In this document: positions 51,354 to 58,742 of the stretch, piece after piece | Layout of the letters: each line of letters opens with the position of its first letter | Position numbering within the stretch: position 1 is the first letter of the stretch | Source of the DNA: Dehalococcoidia bacterium | GTDB lineage: Bacteria; Chloroflexota; Dehalococcoidia; Bin125 | NCBI GenBank assembly: GCA_022826965.1 | Contig: JAJDTU010000010.1 | Coordinates: forward strand, 1 to 64,000 | Reading direction: 5' to 3' | DNA: 64,000 nucleotides | Made by a program: the position numbers and the translations under genes | The notes under the pieces: generated by a model | What the model was told of the DNA's origin: nothing | What the model saw: the letters and a program-made list of their open reading frames with translations, nothing else | Database searches by the model: none

Positions 51354-51725
51354 ATGCCCAACCCCTACCACTTCCGAGCCAAGATCGACCGTCTCTGGCG
51401 CCGAGCCAACGGCTCCCTCCCCGGCTACATCCGGCTCAAGGCCCTCGACGCGGTCGCCCGGGAAATCTACCCCGCCACCGACAAAGCCCGCCAAAACCTC
51501 AAGATGTACCTCGCCACCGACCCCTACGAAGTCGCCCAACACAAACTCCGCCACCTCCACGACCACACCTCCCTCCTACTCCCTCTCCCTCTGGGAGAGG
51601 GCTGGGGTGAGGGCTCCCCCACCCAACTCGAACCCGTCCCCGCCGCCCTCAAAGTCGCCCCCGCGCAGGCGGGGGTCCGATCCGAGCAAGACGAACCACC
51701 CGAAGAAGACGACGACCCCTTGTAA
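51354..51725 (+). CDS. Small basic protein with repeat-derived C-terminus (123 aa)
   Basis: Residues 1-75 look like a normal basic helical protein (HFRAKIDRLWRRANGSLPGY, KALDAVAREIYPATDKAR, KMYLATDPYEVAQHKLRHLH). From about residue 76 the frame passes through a CCCTCTCCC-type palindrome, giving LLPLPLGEGWGEG, and then through a CTCAAAGTCG-type palindrome, giving ALKVAPAQAGV, before ending in an acidic tail. So the native C-terminus has been lengthened or replaced by repeat sequence. No family recognised for the N-terminal part. Confidence 0.6.
   Translation: MPNPYHFRAKIDRLWRRANGSLPGYIRLKALDAVAREIYPATDKARQNLKMYLATDPYEVAQHKLRHLHDHTSLLLPLPLGEGWGEGSPTQLEPVPAALKVAPAQAGVRSEQDEPPEEDDDPL
51581..51675 (+). 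repeat. Two palindromic repeats inside a reading frame
   Basis: CCCTCTCCC-TCT-GGGAGAGGG at 51581-51601 is identical to the hairpin at 51164-51184. CCCCCGC-GCAG-GCGGGGG at 51658-51675 shares its CTCAAAGTCG flank with the element at 50850-50867. Both keep the host frame open. Confidence 0.7.
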
Positions 51726-51850
51726 CCGCCAACCCCATCTTTTTCCCGCGCGTTTTTTTCGGCACCGGCGTCAACCCGCCGCTGGCCCTGTCCTGCCCTA
51801 CGCTGAGCGCAACTCCCGGGCACCACGCAGCGTCCGAAAGGCATCCCCAC

Positions 51851-53017
51851 ATGACCACCTTCCAGCTCTCCGAAGCCGACCGCATGGTCCAGCAGACCGC
51901 CCACGACTTCGCAGCCAGAGAGGTGCGTCCCGTCGCCATGGAGTACGACGAGCGCAACGAGTTCGCCTGGAATGTCGCCTCCAAGGCGGCCGAAATCGGA
52001 CTCACCGGCGTCCCGCTCGGCGGGCTGTCATCGGAGCCCGGCATCACCGCCATGATCACCGCCGAGGAGCTGAGCTGGGGCTGCGCCGGCATCGCGCTGG
52101 GCACCCAGGTCTCCGGCCTCGCCGCCACCGCGATCTCCGTGATCGGCACGCCCGAGCAGAACGACCGCTGGCTGCCCGAGTGCACTTCCGACGACGGCAA
52201 ACTGCGCCTCGGCGCGCTCGCCCTGACCGAGCCCGACGCCGGCTCCGACGCCGGCATGATCAAGACCCGAGCCGTTCGAGACGGCGACGAATATGTGCTC
52301 AACGGCACCAAGCGCTTCATCACCGGCGGCGGCATCGCCGACATCACCGTCGTCTTCGCCCGCGAGTCCGACTCCGAAGGCTGGCGCGACGTCTCCGCCT
52401 TCGTCGTGCCCAAGGACGCCGAGGGCTTCTCCCAGATCAAGATGTGGGACAAGATGGGCATTCGCGCCTCGCACACCGCCGACCTCGCCTTCGACGACGT
52501 GCGCATCCCGCTCGAAAACCGTCTCGGCGACCCGGATCCCGACTTCCGCTCCGGCGGACGCGGCGCGCTCGGCACCCTCGCCGCAACGCGCCCCTGGATC
52601 GGCGCATTCGCCGTCGGCCTCGCCCGCGCCTCCTTCGAGTACGCCGCCGACTACGCCCGCGAGCGTAAGACGATGAAGCGCCCCTTGATTGAGCACCAGG
52701 GCGTCGGCTTCATGCTCGCCGACATGGACATCGCCATCGACGCCGCCCGCCTGCTCACCTGGCGCGCCGGCGAAATGGCCTCAAGCAATCAGCCCTTCGA
52801 CCTCGAAGAAGCCAGCAAGGCCAAGACCTTCGCCTCCGACATGGCCATGAAAGTCACCACCGACGCCGTCCAGGTCTGCGGAGGCGTCGGCTTCATGCGC
52901 GACCTCCCCCTCGAGAAGTGGATGCGCGACGCCAAGATCTTCCAGATCTTCGAGGGCGCCAACCAGATCCAGCGAATGGTGATCGCCAGAAACATCCAGG
53001 GCCGCTACTTCGCCTGA
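51851..53017 (+). CDS. Acyl-CoA dehydrogenase family protein (388 aa)
   Basis: Standard layout: N-terminal helical domain (LSEADRMVQQTAHDFAAREV), ALTEPDAGSDAGMIKTRA and the sheet motif FITGGGIADITVVFAR. The C-terminal domain carries IEHQGVGFMLADMDI, QVCGGVGFMRDLPLEKWMRDAK and the catalytic-loop IFEGANQIQRMVIARN, whose Glu fits the base of short/medium-chain enzymes. Uses FAD and passes electrons to ETF. The substrate chain cannot be told by eye. It may act with the crotonases encoded nearby. Confidence 0.92.
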   Translation: MTTFQLSEADRMVQQTAHDFAAREVRPVAMEYDERNEFAWNVASKAAEIGLTGVPLGGLSSEPGITAMITAEELSWGCAGIALGTQVSGLAATAISVIGTPEQNDRWLPECTSDDGKLRLGALALTEPDAGSDAGMIKTRAVRDGDEYVLNGTKRFITGGGIADITVVFARESDSEGWRDVSAFVVPKDAEGFSQIKMWDKMGIRASHTADLAFDDVRIPLENRLGDPDPDFRSGGRGALGTLAATRPWIGAFAVGLARASFEYAADYARERKTMKRPLIEHQGVGFMLADMDIAIDAARLLTWRAGEMASSNQPFDLEEASKAKTFASDMAMKVTTDAVQVCGGVGFMRDLPLEKWMRDAKIFQIFEGANQIQRMVIARNIQGRYFA

Positions 53018-53054
53018 CCGCAGCCGCCAGACCCGGAACGCGCCTGGAACGCGC

Positions 53055-53165
53055 CTAGAACGCGCCTGCCCAGGCGAGGATCGTCCAGACCACCATCGCC
53101 AGGAACCCGGCTCCGAGTAGCAACTGGAATAGAATCAGACTCTCGGCGGGGCCTCGCTTCGGCAT
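53055..53165 (-). CDS. 36-residue single-helix membrane protein
   Basis: A very short gene: MPKRGPAESL followed by a hydrophobic helix (ILFQLLLGAGFLAMVVWTIL) and a short end AWAGAF. A perfect GGAGG lies 8 bases before the ATG. It is divergent from another small membrane protein (53194). Small basic N-terminus plus one helix suggests N-in, C-out insertion. Function unknown. Confidence 0.6.
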   Translation of the reverse strand: MPKRGPAESLILFQLLLGAGFLAMVVWTILAWAGAF

Positions 53166-53193
53166 GGTCAACCTCCGGTGGACAGGCTAATCG

Positions 53194-53538
53194 ATGGCCG
53201 AACTGGCAGTGTTCAGGGACCTCGCCGAACTGCGCGATGCGGTCCTGATCCTGGCCGGCATCGGCGCATCGCTGGTCGCGTTCATCTTCCTTGCCGCCGT
53301 GCTCAAGGCGTCGCTCACGGCATATCGCATCGTGCGCCGCCTGGAACGCTTCCACGAACGGCGCATCGCCGGCAACGTCGCCGCGGCCGACGCCAAACTC
53401 GCCGCCTGGCTGGAGCAGGATCGCTGGTCGGCCCAGGGCATGCTGGAACTGCTGCAGATCGCGGCCCAGCGATTCCAGGAGCGACGCAACCCGCCGCCGA
53501 AGAAACGCCGACTCTTCGGTCTCCTCCCACCGGCTTAG
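53194..53538 (+). CDS. Small membrane protein with helical tail (114 aa)
   Basis: A hydrophobic segment at residues 16-38 (AVLILAGIGASLVAFIFLAAVL) is followed by a charged helical region (YRIVRRLERFHERRIAGNVAAADAKL) and a basic end (PPPKKRRLFGLLPPA). The start is 28 bases from the divergent 36-residue gene. No family recognised; it may be a cell-envelope accessory protein. Confidence 0.6.
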   Translation: MAELAVFRDLAELRDAVLILAGIGASLVAFIFLAAVLKASLTAYRIVRRLERFHERRIAGNVAAADAKLAAWLEQDRWSAQGMLELLQIAAQRFQERRNPPPKKRRLFGLLPPA

Positions 53539-53655
53539 CGCCCGATCTCGGATTGTTGTATCGGCAATGACGCTCACGTAGCATGATCGCCAGCCGCGCC
53601 CAGCAACATCGTGGTGCGGCGCGTTGGATCTGAACAACCTAGGAAGGGAAATGCG

Positions 53656-54771
53656 ATGAAAGCTGCCATCTGGGAACCGGGAGCGCAGTCCAAGGACGGC
53701 GACCGCGACGTTCTCGAAGTCCATGACATCCAGGTCCGAGACCCGCAGCCGACTGAGGTGCTGGTCCGCACGACCACCAGCGGCGTCTGCCACTCCGACC
53801 TCCACTTCATTGACGGCAAATGGGGCGCGGCGTTCGGTGGACGACCGACCATCCTCGGCCACGAGGCCGCCGGCGTCGTCGAAGAGGTCGGCTCCGATGT
53901 GAGCTACGTCTCGCCCGGTGACCACGTCATCATGTCGTTCCGTCCCTTCTGCGGTGACTGCTACTGGTGTTGGCGCGGCGAGCCCAACCTCTGTCCCGCG
54001 CCCGCCGACACGCAACTCTCGATGAGCCGCCTGAGCTGGGACGGCCGCCCGGTCATGCAGATGGCCTCGGTCGGCTCCTTCGGTGAGTACATGCTCACGA
54101 CTCAGTCGGGCGTGCTCAAAATCCCCGAGGACGTGCCCCCGGCCGAAGCGGCGCTGGTCGGCTGCGGCGTGATGACCGGCGTCGGCGCGGCGCTCTACAC
54201 CGCCAAGGTGCCCGGTGGATCAATCGTCGCCGTGATCGGCTGCGGCGGTGTGGGCCTCAACGTGATCCAGGGTTGCCGCATCGCCGGCGCGAGCCGAATC
54301 ATCGCTGTGGACATCCTCGACAACAAGCTCGACTTCGCCGAGCAGTTCGGCGCAACCGACAGGATCAACGCCACTGAGGTTGACGCCGTCGAGGCGGTGA
54401 AAGATCTGACCGAGGGCATGGGCGTCGAGATCGCCTTCGAGGCGATCGGCAACGTCAATGCGGCCCGCCAGGCCTGGGACATGGTCCGCCCCGGCGGCAC
54501 CGCCTGCATCGTCGGCATGATGCCGCTCGGCTCCGAGGTCAACCTGCCCGGACCGGAATTCCTGCAGGAGAAGAAGGCGATCGGCTGCATGTACGGTTCG
54601 ACTCGCTTCCGCGAGCACATGCCCAAGCTGCTCGACCTCTACCGCCAGGGCAAGCTCGACCTGACCGGCCTGGTCTCCAAGCGCTTCGAGCTGAGTGAGA
54701 TCAACGAGGCGTTCCGCGCCATGCAGGCCGGCGAAGTCGCCCGAGGCGTCCTCGACATCTCCCAGCCATAG
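53656..54771 (+). CDS. Zinc-dependent alcohol dehydrogenase, MDR family (371 aa)
   Basis: Catalytic zinc ligands: Cys in SGVCHSDLHF (about residue 42), His-Glu in ILGHEAAGV (about 73), Cys in VGCGVMTGVG. Structural zinc cysteines: CGDCYWCWRGEPNLC (about 101-115). The nucleotide fold is VIGCGGVGLNVIQG with an Asp (AVDILDNK) that favours NAD. The C-terminus has KAIGCMYGSTR and FELSEINEAFRAM. It most resembles class III/aryl-alcohol-type dehydrogenases. AGGAAGGG precedes this ATG; the frame upstream is rejected. A terminator hairpin follows. Confidence 0.9.
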   Translation: MKAAIWEPGAQSKDGDRDVLEVHDIQVRDPQPTEVLVRTTTSGVCHSDLHFIDGKWGAAFGGRPTILGHEAAGVVEEVGSDVSYVSPGDHVIMSFRPFCGDCYWCWRGEPNLCPAPADTQLSMSRLSWDGRPVMQMASVGSFGEYMLTTQSGVLKIPEDVPPAEAALVGCGVMTGVGAALYTAKVPGGSIVAVIGCGGVGLNVIQGCRIAGASRIIAVDILDNKLDFAEQFGATDRINATEVDAVEAVKDLTEGMGVEIAFEAIGNVNAARQAWDMVRPGGTACIVGMMPLGSEVNLPGPEFLQEKKAIGCMYGSTRFREHMPKLLDLYRQGKLDLTGLVSKRFELSEINEAFRAMQAGEVARGVLDISQP

Positions 54772-54791
54772 TCCGCAATCTGCGGCCATGC

Positions 54792-54823
54792 GACGCGCCG
54801 TCCGAGCCATCGGACGGCGCGTC
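54792..54823 (+). terminator. Strong hairpin after the alcohol dehydrogenase
   Basis: A perfect 14-bp inverted repeat GACGCGCCGTCCGA-GCCA-TCGGACGGCGCGTC, 20 bases after the stop. The tail TCGTGTCTGT is only mildly T-rich. It separates this gene from the CoA-transferase gene. Confidence 0.7.
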
Positions 54824-54861
54824 TCGTGTCTGTGGAGATCGTCGGCAATGAGGTTCAGCAC

Positions 54862-56157
54862 ATGACGACAATGGATTTCGACGCCTATCTCCCGCCCCGC
54901 TCTGCCCCGCGACAAACCCGAGAGGGCACTGTCGAGCAGGCGCTGCGCCAGATTCCCGACGGCGCGCGCGTAGTCGTGCCGCCGATGTCGGCGACCCCAC
55001 TTGGACTGCTGGCCGCCCTCGACGACGTGCGCGACGGGTGGACAGACATCGAAATCGCCACTGGCAACCTCTTCACACACGTCCCGCCCCTGGACCATCC
55101 GAACCAGCCGTTCCGCTTCTCCACCTACCAGACCAGCGGGCCGTTGCGCGATGTCGAAGCCGCCGGGGCGCTACAGCACATCCCGGCCACCTACGCGCAG
55201 GTGCCGTCGCTCTTCCGGCCCGACGGCCCGCTACCGGCCGACGCGATTCTGATTCAGGTGTCCGAACCCGCACCCGAAGGCACGTACTCGCTCGGGACCT
55301 CCGTTGGCGGCATCGTCGATGTCGTGCGCACCGCCCCACTGGTGATCGCGCAGATCAATCCCAACCTGCCCTACACGTTCGGCGCCGCTGAACTGCGCCC
55401 CGATGAGCTCGACTGGCTCGTTCCGCTCACCAGCGACGTACTTGAACTCCGTCGCTCCGAGCCGGGAGCGCTGGAACGAGAGATCGCGGCCTCCGTTGCC
55501 CAACTCGTGACCGACGGCGCGACCCTGCAGTTCGGGATCGGCGGCGTGCCCGAGGCGACCATGGGGATGCTTGGCGACCGCCGCGATCTGGGCATTCACT
55601 CCGGCTTGATCTCGGATGGCGTCATGGGCATGGTCGAGAGCGGCGCATTGACCGGCGCAGAGAAAGCCACAGCCGCGGAACTGATCATTACGACCGAAGC
55701 CGCCGGCACCGCCCGATTCTTCAGCTGGATCGACCGAAATCCCGCCGTCTGCATGGCGCCCGCCGGTTACACTCACTCGCTCCAGGTCCTGGCCCAGCAG
55801 AGCAACTTCGTCGGCATCAACTCCGCTGTCCAGGTCGCTCTGGATGGCACGATCAATGCCGAATCACTCGGCCCGCGACAGATCTCCGGTCCCGGCGGAC
55901 AGCCCGACTTCGCCGCAGGCGCCATGCTCAACGAGGGCATCTCGGTGGTGGCGATGCCTGCGACCGCCGCGCGAGGCCAGGTCTCGCGTATCGTCAAGCA
56001 ACTCGATCCCGGAGCCGTCGTCACCACGCCTCGCACCCTCGCTGACCGCGTCGTCACCGAGTTTGGCCAGGCCGAGCTGGCCGGACGCACGCTCGCCGCT
56101 CGCGCCGATGCTCTGCGCCGCATCGCCCACCCGGACTTCCGCGGCGATCTGGCGTAA
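54862..56157 (+). CDS. Acetyl-CoA hydrolase/CoA-transferase family protein (431 aa)
   Basis: Two-domain CoA-transferase fold: IPDGARVVVPPMSATPLGLL, GTSVGGIVDVVRTAPLVIAQ, then LQFGIGGVPEATMGMLGDRR, and the C-terminal GPGGQPDFAAGAMLNEG and ARGQVSRIVKQL. The position that usually holds the catalytic Glu (HxEM-type motif) reads GIHSGLISDGV, with Gly. It may therefore use another mechanism or substrate, or be non-transferase. GAGG precedes this ATG; a GTG upstream adds 12 weak residues. Confidence 0.82.
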   Translation: MTTMDFDAYLPPRSAPRQTREGTVEQALRQIPDGARVVVPPMSATPLGLLAALDDVRDGWTDIEIATGNLFTHVPPLDHPNQPFRFSTYQTSGPLRDVEAAGALQHIPATYAQVPSLFRPDGPLPADAILIQVSEPAPEGTYSLGTSVGGIVDVVRTAPLVIAQINPNLPYTFGAAELRPDELDWLVPLTSDVLELRRSEPGALEREIAASVAQLVTDGATLQFGIGGVPEATMGMLGDRRDLGIHSGLISDGVMGMVESGALTGAEKATAAELIITTEAAGTARFFSWIDRNPAVCMAPAGYTHSLQVLAQQSNFVGINSAVQVALDGTINAESLGPRQISGPGGQPDFAAGAMLNEGISVVAMPATAARGQVSRIVKQLDPGAVVTTPRTLADRVVTEFGQAELAGRTLAARADALRRIAHPDFRGDLA

Positions 56158-56307
56158 CGAACGAACCGGACGCTGCGCAACCTGTTTCACAAGCTCTGAC
56201 CCTGCCCCGCTCCAACGTTCTGCGCCGCTAGGTGTTTCGCGATATCTTGCAGCCAGACACATTGGCAGTCACTGCTGCTAACGCTGGAGATCAGCAAGGA
56301 GTCAGAT

Positions 56308-56748
56308 ATGCCGGTTTCGATCGAAGACATGCTCGCCAACACCTCGCTGTTCTCTCGCGTCGATCGCGACGAGTTGCACCAGATCGCTGGTTGGGTCCAA
56401 ATCCAGGACTACAAGCCCGGTCAGGTGATTGACCGTGAAGGAGACCTGGGCACAACCCTGCATATCATTCGCACCGGTTCCGTCGACGTGTACCAGAGCT
56501 ATGAGTCCGACGACCAAACGTTGCTCGCCTCATTCGGCGAGGGCGATTTCTTTGGCGAAATGGCGCTGCTTCTGGGCCGCCCGCGCTCTGCCACCGTGGT
56601 GGCCAAGGAAGAGACCGAGTGTCTGCAGATCCTGCGCAACTCATTCGCCGAGGGCGCCACAGCCCCGGTGCTCTGGTCAATGCTTCAGCACGTCGCCGAG
56701 CGACTCGCCCATGCCGACGAGACGATCGGCGAGATGCACTCGCACTAG
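56308..56748 (+). CDS. Stand-alone cyclic nucleotide-binding domain protein (146 aa)
   Basis: A single cNMP-binding fold: NTSLFSRVDRDELHQIAGWV, GQVIDREGDLGTTLHIIRTG and the phosphate-binding cassette GDFFGEMALLLGRPRSATVVA (Glu and Arg contacts). A short C-terminal helix follows, with no helix-turn-helix, so it is not a CRP-type transcription factor. AAGGAG precedes the ATG. It may sense cAMP or cGMP and act on a partner protein. Confidence 0.85.
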   Translation: MPVSIEDMLANTSLFSRVDRDELHQIAGWVQIQDYKPGQVIDREGDLGTTLHIIRTGSVDVYQSYESDDQTLLASFGEGDFFGEMALLLGRPRSATVVAKEETECLQILRNSFAEGATAPVLWSMLQHVAERLAHADETIGEMHSH

Positions 56749-56764
56749 GACGCTCGCCAGCCGG

Positions 56765-57652
56765 TTACTCCGTCACTCCACGTCCCAGTCCTGACACGAC
56801 TCGGGCGAGCGCCTGAGTCCCTTCGTCCCCAAGCCCCGACGTCTGCAGTTGGTAGTACAGCTGCTGTACCAGCGACGTGTTCGGCAACGGCTGCAACACG
56901 TCGCCGCCCGCTTCCAACGCGAGTCGTAGGTCCTTCTGCATCAGCTTCACCATGAAACCGGGCGCGTAGTCCTCGACGGCGATCTTCGGTCCCAGGTTCG
57001 TGAGCTGCCAGCTTCCCGCCGCTCCCGCAGAAATCGCAGCCAGCATCCGCTCCTGGTCAACGCCCGACTTGTCGGCCAGAGACAGGGCCTCGCAGACGCC
57101 CAGCAGCGCCCCCGCGATCGCAACCTGGTTGCAGAGCTTCACTGTCTGGCCTGCGCCGGTCGGCCCGCAATGCGTAATCGTCGCGCCCATGGCCTCGAGC
57201 ACCGGCAGACAGCGTTCGAGCACGTCGGCATCGCCGCCGACCATGATCGAGAGCGTCCCCGCCTTGGCTCCCGTGTCGCCTCCTGAGACCGGCGCGTCCA
57301 GCATCGACACGCCGCGCTCCGAGAGCTGAGACGCCACATCCCGCGTCACGGCCGGGGAGATGGTCGACATGTCGATCACGACGGAGCCGTCTGAAAGGCC
57401 GTGAATGGCCGCGTCTTCGCGGCCGACGAGGACAGACTGGACATCGGGTGAGTCGGTCACGATCGTGATGAGGATGTCGCTCGCCTCCGCCACCGACTGC
57501 GGAGAGTCGGCCGAAGTTGCGCCCAGCTCGAGGCAGGCATCGATTCCCGGTTGCGATCGGTTCCAGACCGTCGGGACAAATCCCGCCTTGATCAGATTCG
57601 CGACCATCGGCACACCCATGATCCCCAGCCCGATAAATCCGATACGCTCCAT
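56765..57652 (-). CDS. 3-hydroxyisobutyrate dehydrogenase family oxidoreductase (295 aa)
   Basis: The N-terminal NAD(P) fold reads MERIGFIGLGIMGVPMVANL with ILITIVTDSPDV. The substrate motif DAPVSGGDTGAKAGTLSIM and the catalytic-Lys region GQTVKLCNQVAIAG (about residue 170) are in place. Members reduce or oxidise small beta-hydroxyacids (3-hydroxyisobutyrate, tartronate semialdehyde, succinic semialdehyde). The exact substrate is uncertain. The start at 57652 is preferred over an upstream frame that is not protein-like. Confidence 0.9.
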   Translation of the reverse strand: MERIGFIGLGIMGVPMVANLIKAGFVPTVWNRSQPGIDACLELGATSADSPQSVAEASDILITIVTDSPDVQSVLVGREDAAIHGLSDGSVVIDMSTISPAVTRDVASQLSERGVSMLDAPVSGGDTGAKAGTLSIMVGGDADVLERCLPVLEAMGATITHCGPTGAGQTVKLCNQVAIAGALLGVCEALSLADKSGVDQERMLAAISAGAAGSWQLTNLGPKIAVEDYAPGFMVKLMQKDLRLALEAGGDVLQPLPNTSLVQQLYYQLQTSGLGDEGTQALARVVSGLGRGVTE

Positions 57653-57696
57653 CGCTGACTCCGTTCGTGCGCTCGACTGCAACTACGATACGACTC

Positions 57697-57978
57697 ATGC
57701 CGATGTATCTCTCAGATGCCAGATGGGACGCTGTGACGCCATTGAGCCAGGTGCTCGAGTCGCTCGATGCGATTGTCCAGCGCACCGGAGGTCAGGTCGT
57801 GCAGGTGTTGCAGCTCGAAGATGGACTGTCGCTGACAATCGAGACCCCGGACGATCTCTCCCTGTTTCGCATCGGCCGCGAGGCATCGGAGCTCGGCATC
57901 GAGCTGACCTCGCGCGTAGCATTGTCTCGAGTCGAGGCCGAAGCGCTGGACAGCGCGCACAGAGAACGAAGCACGTAG
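57697..57978 (+). CDS. Small hypothetical protein, 93 aa
   Basis: Starts MPMYLSDARWDAVTPLSQVL, or two codons later, with alternating strands (GGQVVQVLQLEDGLSLTIET) and a helical end. It is divergent from the dehydrogenase gene, with only 44 bases between starts, and 9 bases before the next small gene. Composition and context suggest a real gene. No family recognised. Confidence 0.55.
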   Translation: MPMYLSDARWDAVTPLSQVLESLDAIVQRTGGQVVQVLQLEDGLSLTIETPDDLSLFRIGREASELGIELTSRVALSRVEAEALDSAHRERST

Positions 57979-57987
57979 GAGTCCACA

Positions 57988-58185
57988 ATGGCCGACGACG
58001 CACGCTGTGAGGAGATGCGCGCCGAGCGCGCCCGCCTGAACAAGCTCGCCGACGACATGCCAGGTAAGTTGCCGCCGCAACCGGGTGAGGGACCGCTTGG
58101 ACGCCCAAATCCCGAACTGCGCCGCATCTACGATCAGATCAACGATCTGCGCAAGGAACTCCTGGCCTTGGGCTGCAAGCCCTGA
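57988..58185 (+). CDS. Small charged protein, 65 aa
   Basis: Reads MADDARCEEMRAERARLNKLADD, then a Pro/Gly-rich middle, then LRRIYDQINDLRKELLALGCKP. Two helices with a proline loop form a likely helical hairpin; two Cys lie near the ends. AGGAG sits 8 bases before the ATG. It is probably co-transcribed with the preceding small gene. Function unknown. Confidence 0.6.
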   Translation: MADDARCEEMRAERARLNKLADDMPGKLPPQPGEGPLGRPNPELRRIYDQINDLRKELLALGCKP

Positions 58186-58330
58186 ACGACAATGCGCGTC
58201 CCGTCTCTCTCTGACAGCGTGCCCGGTACCGGGTTCAGGAGGGGTGAGCGTCAGGGTCCTGTGGTAGACGAGAGGTTCACACTCGCTTAACAGTCGGTAT
58301 TCGGCAGTGGCAATTGTGTCCGGAACTAGC

Positions 58331-58503
58331 TACCCTTGGTCACACAACTGAATATTCGGGCCGAATCCCTGTTCAGCCCAACAGCCGAGCAGGGAGCGGG
58401 GGACCCAACACTTGGGGTGAATGCGTTTCCTACTTTCGGGAAATCGCACGGCGCACTCCTTCGCGCCGAACCCGTCAGCTAACCCCGTAGGCGACCGAGG
58501 GAG
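58331..58503 (+). ncRNA. c-di-AMP riboswitch aptamer (ydaO/yuaA family)
   Basis: Conserved blocks in the right order: CCGAATCC (58361), AGCGGGGGACCCAAC (58395), GGGGTGAAT (58414), a GGCGC-type hairpin with ACTCCTTC, and CCGAACCCGTCAGCTAACC then CCGTAGGC (58467-58492). The outer stem P1 closes as CCCTTGGT (58333-58340) with ACCGAGGG (58494-58501). Known members are genetic OFF switches for cell-wall and osmolyte genes when c-di-AMP is high. Here no gene follows on the same strand: the next gene, at 58743-59558, runs the other way. Confidence 0.9.
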
Positions 58504-58691
58504 AGGCGCGTCGGAGTTGACCCTCCAACGCGCGATTCAAGAACCCGTGTCTTGAGCACGACTCCACCGGTTCGCCCAACTGCCGAACGGCAGTGATCGG
58601 CCGCGAACGTAGGAGTAACGCCGGGAGCGACCGCCTGGCGCACTCAGGGGCACGGGTTTCTCGCTCGCCCGGCCCCGTCCTTCCTGGCCGA
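58504..58691 (+). other. Hairpin-rich RNA region between riboswitch and terminator
   Basis: No supported gene. Several inverted repeats follow each other: GCGCGT-C-GGAG / CTCC-A-ACGCGC (from about 58506), TCAAGA/TCTTGA, GTTCGC...GCGAAC enclosing ACTGCC-GAAC-GGCAGT, and CGCCGGG/CCTGGCG. Structure this dense suggests a folded transcript rather than a lost gene. Confidence 0.5.
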
Positions 58692-58720
58692 CCCCCGGAC
58701 ATCACGTCCGGGGGTTCGGT
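58692..58720 (+). terminator. Intrinsic terminator after the riboswitch region
   Basis: A perfect 9-bp stem CCCCCGGAC-ATCAC-GTCCGGGGG followed by TTCGGTTTAT. On the plus strand this is a convincing terminator for the riboswitch transcript. It also lies 22 bases after the stop of the leftward crotonase gene and may serve both strands. Confidence 0.75.
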
Positions 58721-58742
58721 TTATCTGCTCGATCTCTCGACC

